DNA from: Caryophanales bacterium UBA5026
Lineage (GTDB): Bacteria; Bacillota_I; Bacilli_A; RF39; UBA660
Assembly (NCBI GenBank): GCA_002416285.1
Contig: DICM01000011.1
Location: 455 to 25,533 of the forward strand
Length of the DNA stretch: 25,079 nt
Reading direction: 5' to 3'
Part shown: one piece after another, positions 8,242 through 15,509 of the stretch
Layout: every line of letters starts with the position of its first letter
How positions within the stretch are numbered: the first letter of the stretch is position 1
Position numbers and translations under genes: made by a program
Notes under the pieces: generated by a model
What the model saw: the letters and a program-made list of their open reading frames with translations, nothing else
Database searches by the model: none
What the model was told of the DNA's origin: nothing

Positions 8242-10827
8242 CTAAGAAGCTGAAACAGTAATATTTCCATATTGATGAACTACGGTTCCAGTTACAAATA
8301 CCTGACTAAGTTGATCTGCACAAGTGATGTCACTCCAGTCGAAAGATCGTCCCGTTTTATTTACGATAGTATTAATCTTATTATAATTATAGGGATTATC
8401 TTTGCAGAAAGCAGACTTTCCAATACTGGTTACGTTTTGTAGAATCGTCACACTTGTCAGTTGATTTTTGAAAAAAGCGTATCCATCAATAGTTGTAACA
8501 CTGGTTGGGATAGTCACATTTGTTAGTTTATTTTCAGCAAATATACCTACACCAATACTAGTAATATTACTTAATATTGTCAAACTGGTTAATTGATTGT
8601 TACGAAACGCATTTTCTCCTATACTTGTAATACTATTTGGGATGGTTAAACTCGTTAGTTTATTTTGATAAAAAGCATATCCACCGATAGTTGTGCCATT
8701 ATTTGGGATTGTTACGCTCGTTAATTGATTACCAGAAAAGGCATAATTTCCTATACTTGTAACACTGGTTGGGATTGTTACACTTGTCAATTGATTACCT
8801 CGAAAGGCATAATCTCTAATATTGGTAACAGTATTTTCTATATTATTAGACATATCTTTATTCCCTGAGATTAAGATTTTTCCATCTTTGGTATACACTG
8901 CACCATTGACTGATTTATAATTTAGATTGTTAGAATCAACGATTATCCTTGCATTTGGATTACTTATGAATGGGTTATTTCCTATACTTGTGACACTATT
9001 TGGAATTGTCACGTTTGTAAGTTGATTATTAGAAAAGACTGAATCTCCTATACTTGTCACACTGGTTGGGATTGTTACACTTGCAAGTTGATTATTAGAA
9101 AAGGCAGAAGGTTCTATCGTTGTAACACTATTTGGTAGCATGACACTTGTCAGCTGATTATTAGAAAAGGCCTCTTTTCCTATACTTGTAACACTATCCC
9201 CTATTGTTACACTTATAAGTTGGTTGCCATAAAAGGCAGAAGTTCCTATACTTGTTACACTACCTGGGATTGTTACACTTGTAAGTTGGTTTGAAGAAAA
9301 TGCTTGATATCCTATAGTTATAACACTATTGGGGATTGTCACACTTATAAGCTGATTTCTTTGGAAAGCATTTTGATCTATAATTGTAACACCATTTGGG
9401 ATTGTCACATTTGTTAGCTGATTAGTAGAAAAAGCTCCTGGGCCTATTTTTGTAACACTATCTGGTATTACCACACTTGTTAATTTATTATTTGCAAAGG
9501 TTGATAGTTCAATACTTTTAATTGTATTGGGTATCGTTACACTTGTCAGTTGATTATAATTAAAGACATTTCCTCCAAGAGATGTGATACTATTTGGAAT
9601 TGTTACATTTGTCAGTTGATTTTTATAAAAAGCCATACTATTAATACTTGTAACACTATTTGGAATTGTTAATTCCTTCAGTTGATTATTTTGAAAAGCA
9701 TTATTTCCAATACTCATAATACCATTTGGTATCGTTATACTTGTTAGTTTATCATTAGCAAAAGCAGAAGTTCCTATCGTTGTGACAGCTACCTGATTGA
9801 TTGAAAAGGGAATATTCAAATCAGTAATTGTTGGTTGCCCATTACTATTCCCTTGATAACAATAATAATCGTTTATTGTTTTCGTATTAGAATCAAACTG
9901 ATAGCAATTATTAACTGCTAGATTAATAGTAGCTTTTTTTACAGCACCACTATTACTCTTCACACTACACTCAATATCATAATTTCCTTGTGTTAAACTA
10001 GTTGTATCTGTTATTTCACTATTATTGGTCTTGCAACTAGTACTTTCTATTCCACTTGCACTTGCATAAGTAAAGTAATCAATTACATTAATATTGGTTC
10101 CAGGAGTAATTGCTACATAATTATCTGAATTTGATGCGATACTTGTAGTATTATCTAATTTATAATCTGGACTGCATTTGATAATCTCATCATCATTTTG
10201 AACACATATTTTATTCGTTGTACTATTTTCACTGATTAAAACTTTTACTATTCCACTATCAACTAGTTTATTTGGTACACAAGTGTCTCCTGTTGTACTG
10301 CACCATTTAAATTCATCTGTATAAGTTACCTGAACATAAAATTGTTCGTTTGCCCAACCCACACTATTGATTGCATCATCTAACACAGTAAAAATTGGCT
10401 CACTTAATGGTAAACTACAATCCTCCTTTGTTTTCTTTTCTAATTTTATTTGACCATTTTCATATGTTTTTAAAGCACAATAGCCATCTTGATAGAGAGC
10501 GATTGCAACTTTGCCATCATTATTAATTAATAATGTCCCACTACTGGGATCACTTCCCTTATAATCGATATCTATATTTCCGCGCACTCGAATTTTTTTC
10601 CCATTTGTATATTGGTACTCTGTTAAATTTGGACTTTCTTCACTGGATTGTTGCAATAGATAACTCTGTTTTGCCGCATTAACTATCCCGTGACTACTTG
10701 ATCTAAAGGCCCCTATTCTCGCATTATCAATTACCTTCAGAATCGTTGGGGTTACAATTAATGCGATGACTGCTAAAACAACAATTACAGCTAATAACTC
10801 TACTAATGTAAAACCCTTTTTTTTCAT
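8242..10827 (-). CDS. Prepilin-type N-terminal BspA-like leucine-rich-repeat surface protein
   Basis: 861 aa; ATG at 10827 has a perfect AGGAGG five bases upstream. Residues 1-30 are a class III prepilin signal: MKKKG|FTLVELL with Glu at mature position 5, then a hydrophobic helix. Residues 97-140 repeat the two-Cys domain of the left-edge gene (Cys117, Cys137). Residues 150-345 are Thr/Asn/Ser-rich with several more Cys and look extracellular. Residues 348-808 are about 20 leucine-rich repeats of the BspA/LRR_5 type, period 22 aa, consensus TSVTIPNSVTSIG-x-x-AF-x-x-NQL. There are 11 full copies at 362-603, a break at 618-667 with the VNGAVYTKDGKILI motif typical of BspA proteins, then five full copies to 790 and partial ones at the ends. 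The C-terminus (809-861) has no LPXTG anchor. BspA-type repeats commonly bind host matrix proteins, so adhesion or display on a pseudopilus is inferred. Confidence 0.9.
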   Translation of the reverse strand: MKKKGFTLVELLAVIVVLAVIALIVTPTILKVIDNARIGAFRSSSHGIVNAAKQSYLLQQSSEESPNLTEYQYTNGKKIRVRGNIDIDYKGSDPSSGTLLINNDGKVAIALYQDGYCALKTYENGQIKLEKKTKEDCSLPLSEPIFTVLDDAINSVGWANEQFYVQVTYTDEFKWCSTTGDTCVPNKLVDSGIVKVLISENSTTNKICVQNDDEIIKCSPDYKLDNTTSIASNSDNYVAITPGTNINVIDYFTYASASGIESTSCKTNNSEITDTTSLTQGNYDIECSVKSNSGAVKKATINLAVNNCYQFDSNTKTINDYYCYQGNSNGQPTITDLNIPFSINQVAVTTIGTSAFANDKLTSITIPNGIMSIGNNAFQNNQLKELTIPNSVTSINSMAFYKNQLTNVTIPNSITSLGGNVFNYNQLTSVTIPNTIKSIELSTFANNKLTSVVIPDSVTKIGPGAFSTNQLTNVTIPNGVTIIDQNAFQRNQLISVTIPNSVITIGYQAFSSNQLTSVTIPGSVTSIGTSAFYGNQLISVTIGDSVTSIGKEAFSNNQLTSVMLPNSVTTIEPSAFSNNQLASVTIPTSVTSIGDSVFSNNQLTNVTIPNSVTSIGNNPFISNPNARIIVDSNNLNYKSVNGAVYTKDGKILISGNKDMSNNIENTVTNIRDYAFRGNQLTSVTIPTSVTSIGNYAFSGNQLTSVTIPNNGTTIGGYAFYQNKLTSLTIPNSITSIGENAFRNNQLTSLTILSNITSIGVGIFAENKLTNVTIPTSVTTIDGYAFFKNQLTSVTILQNVTSIGKSAFCKDNPYNYNKINTIVNKTGRSFDWSDITCADQLSQVFVTGTVVHQYGNITVSAS
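8404..9786 (-). repeat. Tandem 66-bp repeat tract encoding LRR_5 units
   Basis: About 20 imperfect copies of a 66-bp unit, each coding one 22-aa leucine-rich repeat. Two blocks are separated by a roughly 150-bp non-repeat hinge (about 8827-8976). Copies differ mostly in the variable x-x-AF positions and at third codon positions. Such tracts can gain or lose units by recombination. Confidence 0.9.
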
Positions 10828-10864
10828 GTAATCCTCCTAGAATTCAGTACATTCTTCTAACGTT

Positions 10865-10906
10865 GCTATTCTCCATAAGAATAGCATATTTATTGTCGAA
10901 TTACAA
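10865..10906 (-). promoter_or_regulatory. Candidate promoter and leader hairpin of the BspA-like gene
   Basis: Minus-strand TTGTAA (10901-10906), 17-base spacer, TATTCT (10878-10883), both elements imperfect. An 8-bp inverted repeat (GCTATTCT at 10865-10872 with 10878-10885) overlaps the -10 region. It could be an operator or a hairpin at the start of the mRNA, whose leader would be about 45 bases. Confidence 0.4.
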
Positions 10907-11065
10907 GATATTATCAACAAAAACAAGGTTTTAATCGTACTCTTATAATTGATATAACATCAATCTATTCAAAACGTAATGGAAATCTTAAAATGTTAAT
11001 TAAAACAAAAATCTCCTATACGGTTTACAAGTTTATTTTTGTTTGCTTATTGTATATCGTTTGAG

Positions 11066-11097
11066 CAAAAAAAGAGTACATTCACGCATGTACTCTT
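11066..11097 (-). terminator. Strong intrinsic terminator
   Basis: A 9-bp stem (AAGAGTACA at 11072-11080 with 11089-11097), an 8-base loop, then seven T on the minus strand. It is about 300 bases from the nearest upstream coding gene, which suggests it ends a separate transcript. Confidence 0.8.
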
Positions 11098-11205
11098 GTC
11101 TTAAATATTATTTTTCGATAAAATAATATTAGGAAATATATAGTAAAGGTAGATATACGAATCGTGTGAGGAAAATCTACCTATATATTTCCGAAAAATG
11201 AATTT

Positions 11206-11230
11206 AACATCCATAGGATGTTTTTCTTTT
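11206..11230 (+). terminator. Hairpin with plus-strand T-tract
   Basis: AACATCC/GGATGTT stem (11206-11212 with 11216-11222), 3-base loop, followed on the plus strand by TTTTTCTTTT-like sequence. No plus-strand gene ends here, so it may be just a hairpin of the minus-strand candidate RNA. Confidence 0.3.
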
Positions 11231-11317
11231 TACCTTTTTCGATTTATGCGAAATTGTGAATACAACTCTACACTCCATTGCTTACTTTTCAAGAAACAGA
11301 TCCGTATATCCAAACAG

Positions 11318-11346
11318 ATTATATCGCGTATAGGAAATATTTACAA
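11318..11346 (-). promoter_or_regulatory. Promoter of the candidate small RNA
   Basis: Minus-strand TTGTAA (11341-11346), 17-base spacer, perfect TATAAT (11318-11323). It lies 48 bases after the end of the LytTR gene, and no coding gene with a ribosome binding site follows for more than 450 bases. Confidence 0.55.
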
Positions 11347-11393
11347 TAATTTTATATAATTTTTTGAAAAAAGTTGACTATTTGCTTACAATT

Positions 11394-12128
11394 CTAGAAA
11401 TTGACTACTTTATCATTATAGGAAGTAAGACTTGCCTTTATATGACAAACTGCTCTAGTAGATAATAGGTCAATAATTTCTTCATTATCAAATGCGATAT
11501 TTCGATTTTGATAATCAATTTTTCGAACATGACTAATATTAATAAAGCATGCTCGGTGGGTCTGAACAAATTGATCTCCTAATAATTCTTTCAAACTATA
11601 AAATGGAAGCGATATTTTTACTTTTCCATATGTCGTTGCCACGATAGTTTTTCGAGCCATAGTATCCGTTGTAATATATAAAATATCATGAAATAGAATG
11701 TGATAATTACAACTCTTATCACGAACGATTAAAGCATTGGTTTTCCCTAATTCCTTTTTGATTTCCTTTAATCTTACTTCTAAATTTGATTGGAAGTTTT
11801 CATCAAGCACCAAACAAGAATAAAACGGATAGCCGCAGGAAAGCAGTGGTAGACCTTGTTCTAATAAATCTGTTAAAAAAAGAAAATACAACCCTTGATT
11901 TTCACGGTAAATTTTAGAGCCTAATTTTACAGCATTCATCTTACAACATTGCAGATCGAAAAGATAGATATTTTGATTCCATTTGTTTTTTGCTAACAAA
12001 ATAATTTCATCCTGCATTTCCGAAAAAATATGAACCTGATAATGATCTTTCCACATTGTATTTTCCAGTGCAGATAGTATCTTTTTTATTAATGGTTTGT
12101 TTTCTGTACAAATTATAAAATTGATCAT
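11394..12128 (-). CDS. AgrA-like LytTR response regulator (orphan)
   Basis: 244 aa from ATG at 12128, with AAGGTG five to six bases upstream; the GTG two codons earlier overlaps that site. Residues 1-115 are a divergent receiver of the AgrA type. The phospho-acceptor Asp58 (YLFDLQ) and the Thr of LFLTD (86) are present. The usual N-terminal acidic pair is reduced to Glu9, and the conserved Lys of the FxFK motif is replaced (CLVLDE, Leu at about 107). Residues 135-240 are a LytTR DNA-binding domain with HRACFINISHVRKID (191-205). AgrA-type regulators control quorum-sensing, bacteriocin and surface genes. No histidine kinase, autoinducer peptide or AgrB gene is in the window. The next gene downstream encodes the BspA-like protein, a possible but unproven target. 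Confidence 0.85.
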   Translation of the reverse strand: MINFIICTENKPLIKKILSALENTMWKDHYQVHIFSEMQDEIILLAKNKWNQNIYLFDLQCCKMNAVKLGSKIYRENQGLYFLFLTDLLEQGLPLLSCGYPFYSCLVLDENFQSNLEVRLKEIKKELGKTNALIVRDKSCNYHILFHDILYITTDTMARKTIVATTYGKVKISLPFYSLKELLGDQFVQTHRACFINISHVRKIDYQNRNIAFDNEEIIDLLSTRAVCHIKASLTSYNDKVVNF

Positions 12129-12151
12129 CTTCACACCTTCTTATTACACCT

Positions 12152-12160
12152 ATTTTATCA
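12152..12160 (-). promoter_or_regulatory. Extended -10 promoter of the LytTR gene
   Basis: Minus-strand TGATAAAAT (TGn plus TAAAAT at 12152-12157), about 24 bases upstream of the start codon. No convincing -35 element is seen, as expected for an extended -10 promoter. Confidence 0.45.
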
Positions 12161-12174
12161 TAAATTTGAAAGAA

Positions 12175-12210
12175 TACGAAAAAAGATTATAACTTAAATA
12201 TAATCTTTTT
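12175..12210 (-). terminator. Terminator of the phosphoketolase gene
   Basis: An 11-bp stem (AAAAGATTATA at 12181-12191 with 12199-12209) and a 7-base loop, with a T6 run on the minus strand. The TAA stop codon (12209-12211) is at the base of the stem. Confidence 0.8.
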
Positions 12211-14581
12211 ACTGTTCATCAAAATTAATCCATTTCCAGCTTCGAATTTCTTCTGTATCCTGACCATATTCACTAATGTATGCTTTATGATCTACTAATT
12301 TTTGTTCCATAGTTGCAACAACATCGGTGGCTTGTTCTTCTAAATGAAGAGCTTTAATCATCTCAATTACCAAATGATAACGATCAATCCTATTTTGTAC
12401 ACGCATATCAAATGGTGTTGTTATCGTTCCTTCTTCTTCATATCCAAATACTTTTAAATTTCGATTTTCTCTTTCATAAAGAAGTGAGTAAATTAAAGAT
12501 GGATAGCCATGGAAATTAAAGATAATTGGTTTATCTTTGGTAAATAGACCATTGAATGATTCATCGCTTAGTCCAGTCTCTTTATCCAGTTTCATTAAAT
12601 CTACTACATTGATAAAACGAATTTTAATATCTTTAAAATAAGCTCTCATAATAGTTACAGCAGCTAAACTTTCCAAAGTTGGACTGTCACCTGCACAAGC
12701 TAATACTAAATCTGGAGTTCCATTATCATTACTAGCCCATGGCCAAACACCGACACCTTCTTCAACATGTTTGATTGCTTGATCCATCGTCAACCATTGT
12801 GGACGAGGATGTTTTGATGTAACCATCACATTTATTTTATTCTTACTACGGATACATTTATCAAAAGTCACTAATAATGTATTCGCATCAGCAGGTAAAT
12901 AAATATTCACGATATCTTTTTTCTTATCGGCGATATGATTTAAGAATCCCGGATCCTGATGTGTATATCCATTATGGTCCTGTTGCCAAACATTTGAGGA
13001 TAGAATACAGTTTAGCGAAGCAATTTCCTTACGCCAAGGTAATTCCTTTGTAACTTTAAGCCATTTAGCATGTTGTGTAAACATTGAATCGACAATTCGA
13101 GCGAATGCTTCATAACTAGCGAAGAAACCATGTCTTCCAGAAAGTAGATATCCTTCCAGCCATCCTTCACACATATGCTCACTTAAGTAAGAATCCATGA
13201 TTCGTCCATTTGGAGCAAGAAATTCATCATTGCTTAATGTTTTTGTATTCCAACTACGATTTGTCTCCTCAAAAACACTTGTTAACCGATTCGACATTGT
13301 TTCATCCGGTCCAAACACACGGAAATTTTGTTCCTTCTCATTAAGTTTTAAAATATCTCTTACAAATTTTCCAAGTTCTACCATATCTTGAGTTTCAATA
13401 GCTCCTGGTGTTGGAAGTTCAATCGCATAGTTTTTATAGTCTGGAACCTTTAATTCTTTTAGCAATAATCCACCATTTGCAATAGGATTAGCGCTCATTC
13501 TTTTATTTCCTTTTGGAGCAAGAGCTTTTATTTCGGGAAGTAAATGGCCATTTTGATCAAAGAGTTCCTCAGGGTGATAACTCTTGAGCCATTCTTCTAA
13601 CATTTTGACATGCTCTTTTTCAGTCATAGTAATTGGTACTTGATGGGCTCTAAATGTTCCCTCAATTTCCTTTTGATCTACTATCTTAGGCCCAGTCCAA
13701 CCCTTTGGAGAACGAAACACTATCATTGGCCAAACTGGTCTCGTCGCATCGTGATTCTCTCTCGCATTTCTTTGAATATCTTTAATCTCCTCAATTACTT
13801 GATCTAATGTTTCAGCCATTTTCTCATGCATTTCAAGAGGATCCACACCTTCGACAAAATAAGGTTTCCAACCACATCCTTCTAAATATTTTTTCAATTC
13901 TTCATGAGATATACGAGCTAAAACAGTTGGATTGCTAATCTTATAACCATTGAGATGAAGAATTGGTAGTACTGCTCCATCAGTAAGGGGATTTAAAAAT
14001 TTATTTGAATGCCATGAAGTTGCAAGTGGACCAGTCTCTGCTTCACCATCACCAATTACACAAGCAGTCACTAGACTTGGGTGATCAAACACTGTACCAA
14101 ATGCGTGTGCTAGCGAATACCCTAATTCTCCACCTTCATGGATTGATCCAGGAGTTTCTGGAGCAACATGGCTCGATATTCCGCCAGGAAAAGAAAATTG
14201 TTTGAACAACTTTTTCATTCCTGCTTCATCTTCTGTAACATTTGGGTAGACTTCACTATATGTTCCTTCCATATAGGTATGTGAAACAATAGCATTCCCA
14301 CCATGACCAGGTCCTGAAATATAGATCATATCAAGATCATATTTTTTAATAATTCTATTTAAATGAGTATAAATAAAATTCTGTCCTGGAACAGTTCCCC
14401 AGTGTCCTACAATTTTTTTCTTAATATCTTCCTTTTTTAATGGTTGTTTTAATAATGGATTATCTAATAAGTAAAGTTGTCCTACAGATAGATAATTAGA
14501 AGCTCTAAAATAAGCATCTAATGCTTTTACTTCTTCTTTGCTTAAACTTTTACTTTCTTTTTTCTTTCTAAATTTTAACAT
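12209..14581 (-). CDS. xfp: D-xylulose-5-phosphate/D-fructose-6-phosphate phosphoketolase
   Basis: 790 aa from ATG at 14581, chosen because a perfect AGGAGG lies six bases upstream; the longer ORF starts seven codons earlier and reads through that site. Family signatures are intact: GHWGTVPGQNF, YISGPGHGG, TPGSIHEGGELGYSLAHAFG, and the thiamine-diphosphate/Mg-binding GDGEAETGPLATSWHSNKF. The length is that of full phosphoketolases. The enzyme cleaves xylulose-5-P and/or fructose-6-P with phosphate to acetyl-phosphate plus glyceraldehyde-3-P or erythrose-4-P. It is the key step of the heterofermentative/bifid shunt in the cytoplasm and gives ATP through acetate kinase. No acetate kinase gene is adjacent. 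Whether it prefers C5 or C6 substrates cannot be read here. Monocistronic. Confidence 0.96.
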   Translation of the reverse strand: MLKFRKKKESKSLSKEEVKALDAYFRASNYLSVGQLYLLDNPLLKQPLKKEDIKKKIVGHWGTVPGQNFIYTHLNRIIKKYDLDMIYISGPGHGGNAIVSHTYMEGTYSEVYPNVTEDEAGMKKLFKQFSFPGGISSHVAPETPGSIHEGGELGYSLAHAFGTVFDHPSLVTACVIGDGEAETGPLATSWHSNKFLNPLTDGAVLPILHLNGYKISNPTVLARISHEELKKYLEGCGWKPYFVEGVDPLEMHEKMAETLDQVIEEIKDIQRNARENHDATRPVWPMIVFRSPKGWTGPKIVDQKEIEGTFRAHQVPITMTEKEHVKMLEEWLKSYHPEELFDQNGHLLPEIKALAPKGNKRMSANPIANGGLLLKELKVPDYKNYAIELPTPGAIETQDMVELGKFVRDILKLNEKEQNFRVFGPDETMSNRLTSVFEETNRSWNTKTLSNDEFLAPNGRIMDSYLSEHMCEGWLEGYLLSGRHGFFASYEAFARIVDSMFTQHAKWLKVTKELPWRKEIASLNCILSSNVWQQDHNGYTHQDPGFLNHIADKKKDIVNIYLPADANTLLVTFDKCIRSKNKINVMVTSKHPRPQWLTMDQAIKHVEEGVGVWPWASNDNGTPDLVLACAGDSPTLESLAAVTIMRAYFKDIKIRFINVVDLMKLDKETGLSDESFNGLFTKDKPIIFNFHGYPSLIYSLLYERENRNLKVFGYEEEGTITTPFDMRVQNRIDRYHLVIEMIKALHLEEQATDVVATMEQKLVDHKAYISEYGQDTEEIRSWKWINFDEQ

Positions 14582-14611
14582 ATGATTCCTCCTAGTTTCC
14601 ATATTATTATT

Positions 14612-14640
14612 CTACTTGGTTTTATCCTCTTGCGCAAGTG
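14612..14640 (-). promoter_or_regulatory. Candidate xfp promoter with a perfect 10-bp palindrome
   Basis: Minus-strand TTGCGC, 17-base spacer, TAGAAT, with a poor -35 element. The palindrome CTTGCGCAAG (14629-14638) covers the -35 and could be an operator. I do not find a good CcpA cre site here. Confidence 0.4.
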
Positions 14641-14674
14641 ATGATGTCTAGCGGATGTAAACTATTATTAGTAT

Positions 14675-14705
14675 ATCAAAAAAAGACCATTTTAAAAGGT
14701 CTTTT
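14675..14705 (-). terminator. Terminator of the TfoX-domain gene
   Basis: An 8-bp stem (AAAAGACC at 14681-14688 with 14698-14705) and a 9-base loop, then a T7 run on the minus strand. The gene's TAA stop (14692-14694) lies in the loop. Confidence 0.8.
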
Positions 14706-14961
14706 CTCTTCTGCAATGTTCTTCGTAAAATTCTTTTAATTTTTTCTTATCTGGAATTGATAAATTATGCCAACGGATACCTTGAATGGCGCCTTCTAAA
14801 GCACAAAGTCTACTATAGCAGGCAGATGGATCAATATCTTTAATTTTAAGCCAGGCTTCTTCACTACCGATTTCTTTTAATTCGTCTTCTGTCTCGATTC
14901 CAACCTGTTTTAATTGTTTTTCTACTTCATCCCCGATATTCGGCAAATCTTTTAAAGACAT
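14692..14961 (-). CDS. TfoX/Sxy C-terminal domain protein
   Basis: 89 aa from ATG at 14961, where AAGGAG is four bases upstream; the longer reading frame begins inside the neighbouring hairpin and gene. The whole protein is one TfoX C-terminal domain: LPNIGDEVEKQLKQVGI, EEAWLKIKDIDPSACY, and the highly typical ALEGAIQGIRWHNL. In proteobacteria this domain is part of the competence regulator TfoX/Sxy. Stand-alone copies in Firmicutes have helix-hairpin-helix-like features, but their function is not established. It has its own consensus promoter and terminator, so it is monocistronic. No competence genes are nearby. Confidence 0.88.
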   Translation of the reverse strand: MSLKDLPNIGDEVEKQLKQVGIETEDELKEIGSEEAWLKIKDIDPSACYSRLCALEGAIQGIRWHNLSIPDKKKLKEFYEEHCRREKTF

Positions 14962-14983
14962 AAGTCTCCTTCTTTCTTGTGTT

Positions 14984-15012
14984 ATCATAGCAATACTAAC
15001 TAAAATTGTCAA
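14984..15012 (-). promoter_or_regulatory. Sigma-A promoter of the TfoX-domain gene
   Basis: Minus-strand perfect TTGACA (15007-15012), 17-base spacer, TATGAT (14984-14989), 22 bases before the start codon. Confidence 0.85.
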
Positions 15013-15020
15013 ATTGAGAA

Positions 15021-15047
15021 ACGTGCTATATAAATTATACAGCACGT
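15021..15047 (-). terminator. Hairpin at the 3' end of the 118-aa gene
   Basis: A 27-base inverted repeat with 12 of 13 pairs formed (ACGTGCT arms, one A/C mismatch, then TATAA). The stop codon (15035-15037) lies inside it. The minus-strand T-tract is weak (TTTCTC), so termination may be partial; the stronger T-tract is on the opposite strand. Confidence 0.5.
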
Positions 15048-15391
15048 CTTTTTTCTTGTGTTATTTCATCATTATTATAAAGATGAATATAATTTTTTGC
15101 AATCATGTCGATTTCTGATTTTTTATCATATAAAGCTCGCAATTCATATCCATATTTTTTTGAATAATTTGTTTTAACTATATTTTTTCTTTGAAGTTCT
15201 TCTTGATACCATTTTTTCAGTGGTCCATCATGTGTTCCCTGTTTAATTTCTTCTAAAGAAGCAATTCCATCACATTTTTGAGCAAGAGTGGTAGCTATCG
15301 CATATTCATCTATGTTTAATCGTTCCATTATGGCAAGAGCGAAAATACGGTATTGATCACGTTTTTTCAGTTTTTCTATAAGACTTCCCAT
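15035..15391 (-). CDS. Hypothetical protein, 118 aa
   Basis: ATG at 15391 has GAGGAG seven bases upstream. I do not recognise a family. The protein is soluble, predicted helical and highly charged, with basic ends (KLKKRDQYR; QEKRRAV). The middle part (residues 25-60) could form a small helical bundle, and GPLKKWYQEELQRKN near residues 56-70 is basic enough to contact nucleic acid. No signal peptide or membrane segment. It has an extended -10 promoter and ends in a hairpin, so it is transcribed on its own. Confidence 0.7.
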   Translation of the reverse strand: MGSLIEKLKKRDQYRIFALAIMERLNIDEYAIATTLAQKCDGIASLEEIKQGTHDGPLKKWYQEELQRKNIVKTNYSKKYGYELRALYDKKSEIDMIAKNYIHLYNNDEITQEKRRAV

Positions 15392-15420
15392 AAGACCACT
15401 CCTCTATAGTATTCAAACTT

Positions 15421-15429
15421 ATTATATCA
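15421..15429 (-). promoter_or_regulatory. Extended -10 promoter of the 118-aa gene
   Basis: Minus-strand TGATATAAT (TGn plus perfect TATAAT at 15421-15426), 29 bases before the start codon; no clear -35 element. Confidence 0.55.
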
Positions 15430-15481
15430 CAATCATTTTTAAAATATCCATCAATTTTTAGATTTTATATGTCAAAATTCG

Positions 15482-15509
15482 TAAACAAAAAAGTAGGATA
15501 CCCTACTTT
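15482..15509 (-). terminator. Terminator of the 148-aa gene
   Basis: An 8-bp stem (AAAGTAGG at 15490-15497 with 15502-15509) and a 4-base loop, followed by TTTTTTGTTT-type sequence on the minus strand. The TAA stop codon (15508-15510) is at the base of the stem. Confidence 0.8.

Larger units (their letters stand above)
11066..11311 (-). ncRNA. Candidate structured small RNA of about 245 nt
   Basis: A good minus-strand promoter ends at 11318 and a strong intrinsic terminator lies at 11066-11097, with no well-supported ORF between. Three internal hairpins are visible. One is a 7-bp stem with a 3-base loop (11206-11222). One is a long stem (GGAAATATATAG at 11132-11143 with 11181-11192, continued by GTAGAT at 11149-11154 with 11175-11180, leaving a 5-base bulge and 20-base loop). 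The third is an 11-bp stem (11104-11114 with 11120-11130). I do not recognise it as 6S, SRP, tmRNA, RNase P or a known riboswitch class. It could also be a 3' regulatory region of the LytTR gene or encode a very small peptide. Confidence 0.35.
10828..11393. other. 566-bp gene-free region with several inverted repeats
   Basis: No convincing protein gene on either strand. From low to high coordinates it holds the leader and promoter of the BspA-like gene; an AT-rich stretch with a short palindrome (ATTGAT-N5-ATCAAT near 10948-10964); a strong minus-strand terminator (11066-11097); three more hairpins (11104-11130, 11132-11192, 11206-11222); and a minus-strand promoter (11318-11346). The last elements delimit the candidate RNA described separately. 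Confidence 0.7.

Noticed and set aside
11204..11278. Minus-strand 24-codon ORF inside the candidate RNA (a basic peptide with Cys near both ends)
   Set aside because: Tempting as a pheromone or antimicrobial peptide near a LytTR regulator, but no Shine-Dalgarno sequence precedes the ATG and no processing or export genes are nearby; kept only as an alternative reading of the RNA.
11198..11362. Plus-strand ORF of 54 codons starting at 11198
   Set aside because: No ribosome binding site, runs through hairpins and an opposing promoter, and the composition looks like chance.
10828..11393. Cyclic di-GMP or other known riboswitch upstream of the BspA-like gene
   Set aside because: I looked for GEMM-type and other conserved aptamer cores on the minus strand and found none that fits.
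13197..14205. Several plus-strand ORFs of 64-66 codons opposite xfp
   Set aside because: Shadows of a highly conserved enzyme gene on the other strand.
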